From Lacinutrix sp. C3R15 (GTDB lineage: Bacteria > Bacteroidota > Bacteroidia > Flavobacteriales > Flavobacteriaceae), in the NCBI RefSeq assembly GCF_018860825.1, contig NZ_JAHKPZ010000015.1, positions 124,001 to 188,000 on the forward strand: a stretch of 64,000 nt of DNA, read 5' to 3'. Within the stretch, counting starts at the first letter, position 1, and each line of letters starts with the position of its first letter. This document shows positions 9,075 to 18,578 of this stretch, one piece after another. The notes under the pieces are model-generated. The model ran no database searches. It worked only from the letters and a program-made list of their open reading frames with translations, and had not been told where the DNA came from. Position numbers and translations under genes: made by a program.

Positions 9075-11381
9075 ATGAATTTAGATTATATAAAACCAGA
9101 CAATTGGTCCATTATTGAAGAAGGCTTTAACGCAGATAATGTGAAGTCATCAGAAAGTATATTTAGTATCGGGAATGGTGCCATGGGACAACGTGCTAAT
9201 TTTGAAGAGAAATATACAGGACCAACTTTTCAAGGAAGCTATATTGCAGGTGTATATTATCCAGATAAAACCAGAGTAGGTTGGTGGAAAAATGGCTATC
9301 CAGAGTATTTTGCTAAAGTATTAAACGCACCCAATTGGATTGGTATTAACATACAAATTAATGAAGAGCAACTAGATTTAAATACCTGTATTTCGGTTTC
9401 TAATTTTAGAAGAGAACTTAATATGAAAGAAGGTTGGTTGTCTAGATCATTTACTGCAACACTTCAAAATAAAGTGAAAGTTAAGGTCAAAACCACACGT
9501 TTTTTAAGTTTAGATTTAGATGAGGTTGGTGCAATTAATTACCAAGTAACACCTTTAAATGGTGATGCTCTTATTCAATTTCAACCATATTTAGATGCTG
9601 GTATTACTAATGAAGATACCAATTGGGACGATCAGTTTTGGGATACTTTACAAGTGACTTCAGAAAATGAACAAGCATTTATTGAAGCTAAAACCATGAA
9701 AACAAGTTTTCATACCTGTACTTTTATGGAGTCTTTAATTTTTATAAATAACCAAAAACAAGAGTTAAAACCAGAAGTAGATAAACAGTCTAATGCTATT
9801 GCTTTTACTTATAAAGTTCCTGTAAAGTCAGGTGAAACAGCTAGCATTCATAAATTTGCAGGATATACTGTAGACAGAAACCACGATAGAAATCAATTAG
9901 TTTCTGCAGCTAAAAAAGCTTTAGATACAGCTTTACAATTAGGTTTTGATGCACTTTTAGAGAACCAAAAAGAAGCCTGGTCTAAAATCTGGGAAATGTC
10001 AGACATTACCATAGATGGTGATGTAAAAGCACAACAAGGTATTCGTTTTAATATTTTTCAATTAAACCAAACCTATTTAGGAAAAGATTCAACCTTAAAT
10101 ATTGGACCAAAAGGTTTTACAGGCGAAAAATACGGAGGAAGTACCTATTGGGATACCGAAGCGTATTGCATACCTTTTTATATGGCTACCAAAGACCAAA
10201 AAGTAGCAAGAAGCTTATTAGAATATCGCTATAATCACTTAGAAAAAGCAATTGAAAATGCTCAGAAATTAGGCTTCAAAAACGGCGCAGCATTATACCC
10301 AATGGTAACCATGAATGGCGAAGAATGCCATAATGAGTGGGAAATTACTTTTGAAGAAATTCATAGAAACGGAGCCATCGCTTTTGCTATATTTAACTAC
10401 TATCGTTACACAGGAGATTATAGTTATATTCCAGAAATGGGATTAGAAGTCCTTATTGGTATAGCAAGATTTTGGCAGCAACGTGCAACGTTTTCAGCAG
10501 ATAAAAACAAATATGTTATTTTAGGGGTTACTGGTCCAAATGAATATGAAAATAACATCAATAACAATTGGTATACCAACTATTTAGCAAAATGGTGTAT
10601 TAATTATGCATTAGAAAATATTGAAAAAGTAAACGAAGGGCATCACGATGATTATTTACGAATTGCAGGCAAAACAAAAATTTCACACGAAGAGCTAGAT
10701 CACTGGAAAAAAGTAGCAGATAATATGTATTTTCCTTATTCTGAAAAACATCAAGTGTACTTACAACAAGATGGTTTTTTAGATAAAGAGTTAATTACGG
10801 TTGCAGATTTACCAAAAGAAGATAGACCAATTAACCAAAAATGGAGTTGGGATCGTATTTTGCGTTCGCCTTACATAAAACAAGCAGATACCTTACAAGG
10901 ATTTTACTTTTTTGAAGACCAGTTTTCTACTCAGGAATTAAAACGTCATTTTGATTTTTATGAACCATTTACAGTTCACGAAAGTTCTCTTTCACCATGT
11001 GTACACAGTATTCAGGCCGCTAAATTAAATCAAATGGAGCAAGCGTATACCTTTTACTTGCGTACTTCTCGTTTAGATTTAGACGACTATAATAAAGAAG
11101 TAGAAGAAGGTTTACATATTACTTCTATGGCAGGAACTTGGATGAGTATTGTAGAAGGTTTTGGAGGTATGCGTGTTAAAAATGATATGCTACATTTTGA
11201 ACCTCGTATTCCTAAAGAATGGCAAGCATATTCGTTTAAAGTGAATTTTAGAGACCAAATTTTAAAGGTAAATGTTTCGCAAACAGAAACTACTTTTGAG
11301 TTAGAAGGGCACAACGATTTAGATATTGTTGTTAATGAAAAAACAGTAACTGTTTCTTCAAATAATTCGGTAAAAGTTTAA
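9075..11381 (+). CDS. Glycoside hydrolase family 65 phosphorylase (probable maltose phosphorylase)
   Basis: This is a 768-residue GH65 protein without a signal peptide, hence cytoplasmic. The N-terminal beta-sandwich (about 1-290; SIGNGAMGQRANFEE, TFQGSYIAGVY) is followed by the (alpha/alpha)6 barrel. The barrel carries STYWDTEAYCIPFYM (about 356-370) and ECHNEWEITFEEIHRNGA (about 417-434), the stretch that holds the general acid in this family. It phosphorolyses maltose to beta-glucose 1-phosphate and glucose, feeding the upstream PgmB. Trehalose, kojibiose or nigerose phosphorylase activity cannot be excluded by eye, but the starch locus favours maltose. A 136-base gap separates it from pgmB; an 11-bp hairpin follows its stop. 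Confidence 0.92.
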   Translation: MNLDYIKPDNWSIIEEGFNADNVKSSESIFSIGNGAMGQRANFEEKYTGPTFQGSYIAGVYYPDKTRVGWWKNGYPEYFAKVLNAPNWIGINIQINEEQLDLNTCISVSNFRRELNMKEGWLSRSFTATLQNKVKVKVKTTRFLSLDLDEVGAINYQVTPLNGDALIQFQPYLDAGITNEDTNWDDQFWDTLQVTSENEQAFIEAKTMKTSFHTCTFMESLIFINNQKQELKPEVDKQSNAIAFTYKVPVKSGETASIHKFAGYTVDRNHDRNQLVSAAKKALDTALQLGFDALLENQKEAWSKIWEMSDITIDGDVKAQQGIRFNIFQLNQTYLGKDSTLNIGPKGFTGEKYGGSTYWDTEAYCIPFYMATKDQKVARSLLEYRYNHLEKAIENAQKLGFKNGAALYPMVTMNGEECHNEWEITFEEIHRNGAIAFAIFNYYRYTGDYSYIPEMGLEVLIGIARFWQQRATFSADKNKYVILGVTGPNEYENNINNNWYTNYLAKWCINYALENIEKVNEGHHDDYLRIAGKTKISHEELDHWKKVADNMYFPYSEKHQVYLQQDGFLDKELITVADLPKEDRPINQKWSWDRILRSPYIKQADTLQGFYFFEDQFSTQELKRHFDFYEPFTVHESSLSPCVHSIQAAKLNQMEQAYTFYLRTSRLDLDDYNKEVEEGLHITSMAGTWMSIVEGFGGMRVKNDMLHFEPRIPKEWQAYSFKVNFRDQILKVNVSQTETTFELEGHNDLDIVVNEKTVTVSSNNSVKV

Positions 11382-11394
11382 ATCAAACTATCTT

Positions 11395-11423
11395 AAACTG
11401 TCAGGTTTTAAGCCTGACAGTTT
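11395..11423 (+). other. Intercistronic hairpin between the GH65 and GH13 genes
   Basis: AAACTGTCAGG (11395-11405) pairs perfectly with CCTGACAGTTT (11413-11423) across a 7-base loop, making an 11-bp stem. It lies 13 bases after the GH65 stop and 16 before the next ATG. The tract after the stem (TTAAAAAATC) is a poor terminator tail. It is therefore more likely an attenuating or mRNA-processing/stability element, or a copy of a dispersed palindrome, than a full terminator. Confidence 0.6.
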
Positions 11424-11439
11424 TAAAAAATCAATAAAA

Positions 11440-13359
11440 ATGAAACAACTAAAACACATTTTAATTTTCACATGGATTATTATTAATGTGTCTTGTAATG
11501 AAAATTCAAAAACAAGAGTTTCAGAGGTTGTTACCAAAGTAAAAAACGATATTGAAAGAGTTGAACCGCCAAACTGGTGGGTTGGTTTTAAAAATACAGA
11601 AGTGCAATTGTTGGTGAAACATCCAAATATTTCAGATGCCAAACCAAGTATTCATTATGAAGGTGTTTCTATTACAAAAGTGCATAAAGCAGATAGTCCT
11701 AACTACTTGTTTTTAGATCTTAATATTTCAGAAAACACTAAAGCAGGACAATTCAATATTCATTTTAAATTTAATGAAGAAAAAGACCTTGTTCAAACTT
11801 ACAAAGTAAAAGCGCGTGTAAAAGAAGCTTCAGATTATCAAGGTTTTGATAGTACAGATGCCATTTATCTAATCACTCCAGATCGTTTTGCAAATGGCGA
11901 TACTTTTAATGATATAAACGAAAGTTTAAAGGAAAAAATCATCAACAGAGAAGATGATTATGCACGTCATGGTGGTGATTTACGAGGCATTATTCAGCAT
12001 TTAGATTATATTGAAGATATGGGATTTACTCAAATTTGGCCTTGTCCTTTATTAACCAATAACATGCCAGAATCTTCATACCATGGTTATGCTATGACCG
12101 ATTTTTACCAAGTAGATCCACGTTATGGAAGCTTAGAAGAATACCAAGAATTAGCGACAAAAGCGAAAGAAAAAGGTATAGGTTTAATCATGGACCAAGT
12201 GGCTAATCATTGTGGAAGCAATCATTGGTGGATGCAAGATTTACCTTTTAAAAATTGGGTGAACCAACAAGAAAGTTTTGAGAATAATACACCTTTAAAT
12301 AACTCGAATCATAGACGTACAAGCAATCAAGATTTGTATGCTTCCAAGAGAGATAAAAAAGAAATGGCAGAAGGATGGTTTGTATCTGCAATGCCAGATT
12401 TAAATCAGCGTAATCCGTTTATGGCAAACTATATTATACAGAATAGTATTTGGTGGGTGGAAACGTTAAATCTTAGCGGAATTCGTCAAGACACCTATCC
12501 TTATCCTGATAAAACATTCATGTCTAATTGGGCTGGAGCCATCATGAACGAATATCCTAACTTTAGTATTGTTGGTGAAGAATGGAGTACCAATCCGTTG
12601 CTAATTGCGTATTGGCAAAATGGACATGAAAATAAGGGTGGTTACCAATCTAATTTAAAATCGACTATGGATTTTGCCATGCAAAAAAATATTGTTGATG
12701 CTTTCAATGAAGAAGAAAAATGGGATGCAGGACTTGTAAAAATATACGAAGGTTTAGCAAATGATTTTGCTTATGCATCACCAAAAGATATTTTGATTTT
12801 TCCAGACAATCATGATATGAGTCGCATTTTTACACAGTTAAAAGGCGATGTGATAAACACAAAAATGGCACTTAGTTATGTGCTTGCATTACCAAGAATT
12901 CCGCAAATATATTATGGTACAGAAATACTAATGAACGACTTTAAAAAACCTGGCGATCATGGTTTAATTCGTACCGATTTTCCAGGAGGTTGGCAAGGAG
13001 ATACTGTTAATGCGTTTTCTGGTAAAGGTTTAACTGATGCGCAAAAAGATATGCAAAGCTTTCTTAAAAAAGTATTGCATTATAGAAAATCAAGTGATGC
13101 AATACACAATGGAAAAACCATTCATTTTGCACCATTTATGGGAACGTATTTCTTATTTAGAGTTATTGAAGGCGAAACCGTTGTTCATATTATTAATAAA
13201 AATAAAGAACCAATTACCATAGATTTAAAACGCTATGAAGAAATTGGTTTAAATGGTAAAACGTTAAAAAACATCATAACAGGCGAAACTTTTATTTGGC
13301 AAGACAAGATTGTTTTGCCTAAAAAAGGAAGCTTACTATTAACCACGAAAACAAATTAG
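11440..13359 (+). CDS. GH13 alpha-amylase/neopullulanase-like lipoprotein (SusA-like)
   Basis: This 639-residue protein has a signal peptide ending in a lipobox (NVSC, Cys19), so it is a membrane-anchored lipoprotein. Residues 41-125 form the Ig-like N-domain seen in cyclomaltodextrinases and neopullulanases (PPNWWVGFKNTEVQLLV). The GH13 barrel follows: DRFANGD, GGDLRGIIQHLDYIEDMGFT, DQVANHCG, GIRQDTYPYPD (nucleophile Asp351), SIVGEEWS (acid/base Glu380) and FPDNHDM (Asp459). All three catalytic acids are present. It should hydrolyse alpha-1,4 (and possibly alpha-1,6) bonds of maltodextrins and pullulan in the periplasm or at the cell surface, like SusA of Bacteroides. It is first of four extracytoplasmic glucan hydrolases in a row. 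Confidence 0.92.
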   Translation: MKQLKHILIFTWIIINVSCNENSKTRVSEVVTKVKNDIERVEPPNWWVGFKNTEVQLLVKHPNISDAKPSIHYEGVSITKVHKADSPNYLFLDLNISENTKAGQFNIHFKFNEEKDLVQTYKVKARVKEASDYQGFDSTDAIYLITPDRFANGDTFNDINESLKEKIINREDDYARHGGDLRGIIQHLDYIEDMGFTQIWPCPLLTNNMPESSYHGYAMTDFYQVDPRYGSLEEYQELATKAKEKGIGLIMDQVANHCGSNHWWMQDLPFKNWVNQQESFENNTPLNNSNHRRTSNQDLYASKRDKKEMAEGWFVSAMPDLNQRNPFMANYIIQNSIWWVETLNLSGIRQDTYPYPDKTFMSNWAGAIMNEYPNFSIVGEEWSTNPLLIAYWQNGHENKGGYQSNLKSTMDFAMQKNIVDAFNEEEKWDAGLVKIYEGLANDFAYASPKDILIFPDNHDMSRIFTQLKGDVINTKMALSYVLALPRIPQIYYGTEILMNDFKKPGDHGLIRTDFPGGWQGDTVNAFSGKGLTDAQKDMQSFLKKVLHYRKSSDAIHNGKTIHFAPFMGTYFLFRVIEGETVVHIINKNKEPITIDLKRYEEIGLNGKTLKNIITGETFIWQDKIVLPKKGSLLLTTKTN

Positions 13360-13362
13360 ATT

Positions 13363-13389
13363 GTCATTCCTGTGTAAACAGGAATCCAC
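13363..13389 (+). repeat. Dispersed palindromic element, copy 1
   Basis: The 27-base stretch contains ATTCCTG (13366-13372) and its inverted copy CAGGAAT (13379-13385) around a 6-base loop, followed by CCAC. A second copy lies inverted at 53596-53622 and matches at 23 of 27 positions. It sits in the 50-base gap between two operon genes. Such short palindromes resemble REP-type elements. Confidence 0.65.
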
Positions 13390-13409
13390 TTTGAATAATA
13401 CAATTTTAA

Positions 13410-16400
13410 ATGAAAAACATAATCTATATACTAATTTTCTTCATTGGTTTTCAATTATCAGCACAAGTCACAATAATTGTTGAAGCACTTCCAGAAGACA
13501 CACCAAAAGACGCTTCCGTTTTTATTTCAGGTGATTTTGAAGGTTGGTCTGGAGGAAATAAAGACTACCAGTTACAACAAGTAAATGGCCAATATCAAAT
13601 CACGCTACCTAAAACAGAACAACGTATTTTATTCAAGTTTACCTTAGGGAGTTGGGACACTTCAGAAAGTACCAACAAAGGGTTAAAAATAGACAACCGT
13701 ATTTATAAATTTAATAAACCAAACGATACACTAAAAGTAAAAATAGCAGGTTGGAGCCATTTATTTGCTGTTGAAGAAGCATCTACTGCTTCTAAAAATG
13801 TAAGTGTTCTTTCTAAAACATTTCATATACCACAACTAAACAGAAAACGTCGCGTTTGGATGTATCTGCCAGCAGATTATAAAACGTCTAATGAAAGCTA
13901 TCCTGTGGTTTATATGCACGATGGGCAAAATCTTTTTGATACTAAAACTTCTGGTTATGGCGAGTGGCAAGTAGATGAAATTTTAGATAAACTATTTAAA
14001 GATAACCTAAAACTTATTGTTGTTGGTATAGATCATGGTGACTCTAAACGCCTGGATGAATATTCGCCTTGGACACATCCAGAATATGGTGGTGGCGAAG
14101 GTGAAGCTTACGTAGATTTTATAGTAAATACATTAAAACCGTATATAGATGCTAATTTCAATACCAAAAAAAATAAGAGTAATACTGCTATTTTTGGTAG
14201 CTCTATGGGAGGATTAATTTCGCATTATGCCGCTTTAAAATATCCTGAAATTTTTGGTAAAGTAGGTGTGTATTCTCCTGCGTTTTGGTTTGCTCCACAA
14301 GTAAATACATTTACTAAACAGCATGCAAATATTAGCGATACTAAAATGTACTTTTTGGCAGGTGGTAAAGAAGGAACAAATACTTCGCGAACAGAAATAA
14401 GCCAAACCGTTACAGGCATGAATAGTATCATTTCTATTTTAAAAGATAATGGGTTTCCAGAAAAAAACATACTATCTAAAGTCGTTCCTGAAGGAAAACA
14501 TAACGAAGCACTTTGGAGTACTAATTTTGAAGAATCCATTACTTGGTTGTTTGAAGATGCGATTCAAAAAAGAGAATATCAATCCGTTAAATTTAAAGAT
14601 AATCAGCTAAAAATTCAAGTTTCAGATGGAAGCTATTCCATGCATTTTTACAGTCCTGAAATTATAGAAACTACATTTTTACCAACAGGTGAAACAGCGC
14701 TTCATAAAAAGTCGCATGCAGTGATTTTAAACAATGCTTTTTCTAAAGTTTCTTTTAAGGAAACAGAAAATGAAATTACTTTTCAATCTGAAAAATTAAC
14801 AGTAAAAATCACGAAAACACCTTTTCATATTTCGTATTGGAAAGACGGAAAAGAAGTGACTTCTGTGAAAAATAGTTTTCAAAAAACAGACGATTTTGAA
14901 ACCATTAGTTTTAACCTAAAACCAGAGGAAGTGTTATATGGTGGAGGCGCAAGAGCGTTAGGGATGAGTCGACGTGGCAATCGTTTAGAATTGTACAATA
15001 AAGCACATTATGGTTACGAAGATAGAAGTGAGTTAATGAATTACACGATGCCAATTGTGGTGTCTTCTAACAAGTATCTTATTCATTTTGATAATGCACC
15101 AATTGGCTTTTTAGATTTAGATAGCAAAGCAGATAACACACTAACGTATGAAACTATTTCTGGAAGAAAAACCTATCAAATTGTAGTTGGTGATTCTTGG
15201 TTAGATGTAACCAAAAATTTTACAAAACTTACAGGAAGACAACCCATGCCACCACGTTGGGCTTTAGGTAATTTTTCTAGCCGATTTGGTTATCATTCAC
15301 AAGAGGAAGTAACAGCTACTGCTCAAAAATTTAGAGAGGAAAACATCCCGTTAGATGCGATAATTATTGACATTTTCTGGTTCGGAAAAACCATTCAAGG
15401 TACTATGGGGAATCTTGCTTTTGATCGCGATTCTTTTCCAAACCCAAAACAAATGCTAAAAGGTTTAAAAGACAATAATGTTAAAACCGTTTTAGTCACA
15501 GAACCTTTTGTACTAACCACATCAAGCCGTTGGGACGAAGCGGTAAAAGCAGATGTTTTGGCTAAAGACTCTATAGGAAATCCGTTTACTTACGATTTCT
15601 ATTTTGGTAACACAGGATTGATAGATATTTTCAATCCAAAAGGAAAACAATGGTTTCAAAATATTTATAAAGACTTAGCCGATTTAGGGGTTTCTGGAGT
15701 TTGGGGAGATTTAGGAGAGCCAGAAGTGCATCCTGAAAATCTAATTCATGCCAAAGGTACAGCAGATGAGGTGCATAATATTTACGGTCACCATTGGGCA
15801 GAACTAGTACAAGAGATGTACACCCAAAATTTTCCAAATACAAGACCGTTTATTTTAATGCGTGCAGGAAGTTCGGGCTCACAACGTTTCGGGATGATAC
15901 CTTGGTCTGGAGATGTCAATAGAACTTGGGGAGGATTGCAAAGTCAGCCAGAAATTGCGCTGCAAATGGGACTGCAAGGTTTGGCATATATGCATAGCGA
16001 TTTAGGCGGATTTGCAGGTAATAATTTAGATGATGAGCTGTATGCGCGATGGTTACAATATGGCGTGTTTCAACCAATTTACAGACCACATGCACAAGAA
16101 GAAGTGCCTGCAGAACCTGTTTTTAGAAGTGATAAAGCGAAAGCCTTTGCAAAAGAGTCTATCGAATTACGTTACCAGTTACTACCTTATAATTACAATT
16201 TGGTGTTTGAAAATAACCAAACTGGTGCGCCTTTAATGCGAGCCTTGTTTTTTGAAGAGGAAGACAACAAAGACTTACAAACCAATGCATCTACCTACCT
16301 TTGGGGAAATGACTTTTTAGTAACACCAATTGTGAATGCAAATCAAACAGAAGCTGAGGTGTACTTTCCTAAAAACAGTAATTGGTTTGATTTTTATACC

Positions 16401-16889
16401 AATGAAAAAGTAGCAGGCGGACAAACACTTGCTGTAAAAACCGAAGAAAATTACATTCCAACCTATGTTCGTGGTGGTGCATTTATCGCAACTGCAAAAC
16501 CAATGCAAAGCACTGCAGAATATAACGGAAACACTTTCTACTTACATTACTATTTCGATGCCTCTGTAGCAGAAAGTGAGCGTACATTATATAACGATGA
16601 TGGGGCAACAAAAAACGCTTTTGAAAAAGGTCAATATGAGATTTTAGAGTTTGAAGCTGAAACATCAAATAACAATTTAGAACTAGAATTTGAAGCAGAA
16701 ACAGGTGCTAAATATGTTACAACTACTAAAAACCTAGATGTTGTAATTCATCATTTTCCTAAAGCACCAAAACGTATAAAAAGCAATGGTGAAAAATTAG
16801 ATTTCAATTACGATGCAAACTCAAAAACTTTGCGTTTTAATCTAATGTGGAACACTTCAAATAGCCTTGAAACACAAATAAAATACTAA
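13410..16889 (+). CDS. Three-module protein: starch-binding-like domain, esterase, GH31 alpha-glucosidase
   Basis: This 1159-residue secreted protein combines three modules. A Sec signal peptide (about 1-18, ending LSAQ) is followed by a CBM20/48-like domain (about 20-115; VFISGDFEGWSGG, ILFKFTLGSW). Next is an alpha/beta-hydrolase of the CE1/IroE-like esterase type (about 130-390; YPVVYMHDGQNLFD, nucleophile Ser265 in FGSSMGG, His364 in EGKHNEALW). The C-terminal half is GH31 (about 400-1159), with nucleophile Asp767 in GVWGDLGEPE and acid/base Asp835 in PWSGDVNRTW. The GH31 part should release glucose from maltodextrins; the esterase may remove acyl groups or be structural. All visible catalytic residues are intact, so it is not degenerate. 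It sits between GH13 genes and ends 7 bases before the next ATG. Confidence 0.9.
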   Translation: MKNIIYILIFFIGFQLSAQVTIIVEALPEDTPKDASVFISGDFEGWSGGNKDYQLQQVNGQYQITLPKTEQRILFKFTLGSWDTSESTNKGLKIDNRIYKFNKPNDTLKVKIAGWSHLFAVEEASTASKNVSVLSKTFHIPQLNRKRRVWMYLPADYKTSNESYPVVYMHDGQNLFDTKTSGYGEWQVDEILDKLFKDNLKLIVVGIDHGDSKRLDEYSPWTHPEYGGGEGEAYVDFIVNTLKPYIDANFNTKKNKSNTAIFGSSMGGLISHYAALKYPEIFGKVGVYSPAFWFAPQVNTFTKQHANISDTKMYFLAGGKEGTNTSRTEISQTVTGMNSIISILKDNGFPEKNILSKVVPEGKHNEALWSTNFEESITWLFEDAIQKREYQSVKFKDNQLKIQVSDGSYSMHFYSPEIIETTFLPTGETALHKKSHAVILNNAFSKVSFKETENEITFQSEKLTVKITKTPFHISYWKDGKEVTSVKNSFQKTDDFETISFNLKPEEVLYGGGARALGMSRRGNRLELYNKAHYGYEDRSELMNYTMPIVVSSNKYLIHFDNAPIGFLDLDSKADNTLTYETISGRKTYQIVVGDSWLDVTKNFTKLTGRQPMPPRWALGNFSSRFGYHSQEEVTATAQKFREENIPLDAIIIDIFWFGKTIQGTMGNLAFDRDSFPNPKQMLKGLKDNNVKTVLVTEPFVLTTSSRWDEAVKADVLAKDSIGNPFTYDFYFGNTGLIDIFNPKGKQWFQNIYKDLADLGVSGVWGDLGEPEVHPENLIHAKGTADEVHNIYGHHWAELVQEMYTQNFPNTRPFILMRAGSSGSQRFGMIPWSGDVNRTWGGLQSQPEIALQMGLQGLAYMHSDLGGFAGNNLDDELYARWLQYGVFQPIYRPHAQEEVPAEPVFRSDKAKAFAKESIELRYQLLPYNYNLVFENNQTGAPLMRALFFEEEDNKDLQTNASTYLWGNDFLVTPIVNANQTEAEVYFPKNSNWFDFYTNEKVAGGQTLAVKTEENYIPTYVRGGAFIATAKPMQSTAEYNGNTFYLHYYFDASVAESERTLYNDDGATKNAFEKGQYEILEFEAETSNNNLELEFEAETGAKYVTTTKNLDVVIHHFPKAPKRIKSNGEKLDFNYDANSKTLRFNLMWNTSNSLETQIKY

Positions 16890-16896
16890 GTATAAC

Positions 16897-18570
16897 ATGA
16901 AAAAGAACATACTTTTAATCGCATTAACTTTGCTAGCTTTCAGTTGTAAAACCGAAAAAAAAGCAAATCAAGATATTGCTCAAGAGCAACAAAAAGAAGA
17001 AGTTCAAACTCCTTTTGTTTGGGAAGCTGCAAACGTCTATTTTTTATTAACAGACCGTTTTAATAATGGAGATAAAAGCAATGATGTTAATTATAATAGA
17101 ACCAAAAAAACAGGTGTTTTACGTGGTTTTGAAGGAGGAGATTTAAAAGGAATTACACAAAAAATTGAAGATGGTTACTTTACCAATCTTGGTATTAATG
17201 CCATTTGGATGTCTCCAATTGTAGAACAAATTCATGGAGGAACAGACGAAGGTACTGGTGTAACCTATGGTTTTCATGGCTATTGGACAAAAGATTGGAC
17301 CAACATTGACGCTAATTTAGGAACCAAAGCGGATTTAAAAAAATTGGTTACTGCAGCACATAAAAAAGGCATTCGCGTCTTATTGGATGCTGTTATCAAT
17401 CATACAGGTCCAGTTACAGAGCAAGACCCTGTTTGGCCAAATGAGTGGGTAAGAACAGATCCACAATGTAGTTACGATAATTACAAAAATACCGTAACAT
17501 GTACCTTGGTAAAAAATCTGCCAGATATTAAAACAGAAAGTAACGAAGCTGTAGAATTACCACCACAATTGATTGAAAAATGGAAAACTGAAGGTCGTTA
17601 TGAGCAGGAAGTTACAGAATTAGATGCCTTTTTTAAAGCTACAGGTTATCCGCGTGCACCTCGTTTTTATATCATGAAATGGTTAAGCGATTACATTACA
17701 GATTTTGGTATTGATGGTTACCGAGTAGATACTGTAAAACACACCGAATCTTTTGTATGGCAAGAGTTTAAAGCTGTTTGTGATAACGCTTTCGCGGAAT
17801 TTAAGCAGCAAAACCCAAACAAAGTTCTAGACGATAATGCGTTTTACTTGGTAGGAGAAGTGTATAACTACGGCATTTCAGCAGGAAAAGCATTCGACTT
17901 TGGAGATAAAAAAGTAAATTATTTTGATGCTGCTTTTAATAGTCTAATCAATTTTGAATTTAAATGGAATGCTGCAAAGCAATCCTATGAAGAGCAATTC
18001 AAAACATACGATAGTCTTTTACATACCAATCTTAAAGATTATGGAGTATTAAACTATTTAACGTCTCATGACGACGGACAACCTTTCGATAAAAATAGAG
18101 AGAAAACCTACGAAACAGCTACGCGATTATTGTTGTCTCCAGGAGCTTCACAAGTATATTATGGAGACGAATCTGCAAGAGATTTAACCATAGAAGGTAC
18201 TGTTGGAGACGCTACTTTAAGAAGTTTCATGAATTGGGAAGAACTTTCTCAAAAACAAGATGTACTAAGCCATTGGCAAAAATTGGGTCAGTTTAGACGT
18301 AATCATCCTTCGGTTGGTGCGGGAAAACATACTAGGATTAGCAATGCACCTTACTTTTTTAGTAGAAGCTATACTAAAGGAGATTTTAAAGATGACGTCA
18401 TTATTGGTATCGATATTCCTAAAGGAAAACATACTATCGATGTGTCTTCTGTTTTTAACGATGGAGATACAGTGAAAGATTTTTATTCCGGAAAAACAGT
18501 AGAAGTAGCAAACGGAAACATCACAATTGAAGTAGAGTCAAATATTTTATTATTAGAAGAATTAAACTAA
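16897..18570 (+). CDS. GH13 alpha-amylase lipoprotein
   Basis: This 557-residue protein begins with a lipoprotein signal (LLAFSC, Cys17). The GH13 barrel shows VYFLLTDRFNNGDKSND, GGDLKGITQKIEDGYFTNLG, VLLDAVINHTG, DGYRVDTVKH (nucleophile Asp), FYLVGEVYNYG (acid/base Glu) and LTSHDDG (third Asp). The long insert after VINHTG (about 175-250, with WPNEWVRTDPQCSYDNY) is typical of MalS-like periplasmic amylases. It should hydrolyse internal alpha-1,4 bonds of maltodextrins outside the inner membrane. It follows the GH31 fusion by 7 bases and precedes another GH13 gene by 8, so all are one operon. Confidence 0.92.
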   Translation: MKKNILLIALTLLAFSCKTEKKANQDIAQEQQKEEVQTPFVWEAANVYFLLTDRFNNGDKSNDVNYNRTKKTGVLRGFEGGDLKGITQKIEDGYFTNLGINAIWMSPIVEQIHGGTDEGTGVTYGFHGYWTKDWTNIDANLGTKADLKKLVTAAHKKGIRVLLDAVINHTGPVTEQDPVWPNEWVRTDPQCSYDNYKNTVTCTLVKNLPDIKTESNEAVELPPQLIEKWKTEGRYEQEVTELDAFFKATGYPRAPRFYIMKWLSDYITDFGIDGYRVDTVKHTESFVWQEFKAVCDNAFAEFKQQNPNKVLDDNAFYLVGEVYNYGISAGKAFDFGDKKVNYFDAAFNSLINFEFKWNAAKQSYEEQFKTYDSLLHTNLKDYGVLNYLTSHDDGQPFDKNREKTYETATRLLLSPGASQVYYGDESARDLTIEGTVGDATLRSFMNWEELSQKQDVLSHWQKLGQFRRNHPSVGAGKHTRISNAPYFFSRSYTKGDFKDDVIIGIDIPKGKHTIDVSSVFNDGDTVKDFYSGKTVEVANGNITIEVESNILLLEELN

Positions 18571-18578
18571 ATATACGC

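Noticed and set aside
11395-11423. Calling the hairpin a full terminator of the glucan operon
   Set aside because: There is no T-tract after the stem and the next hydrolase gene has no evident promoter of its own.
14225-14539. 104-codon minus-strand frame inside the GH31 fusion gene
   Set aside because: It lies wholly opposite the esterase module of a well-supported gene, has low-complexity hydrophobic and Ser-rich content and no family motif.
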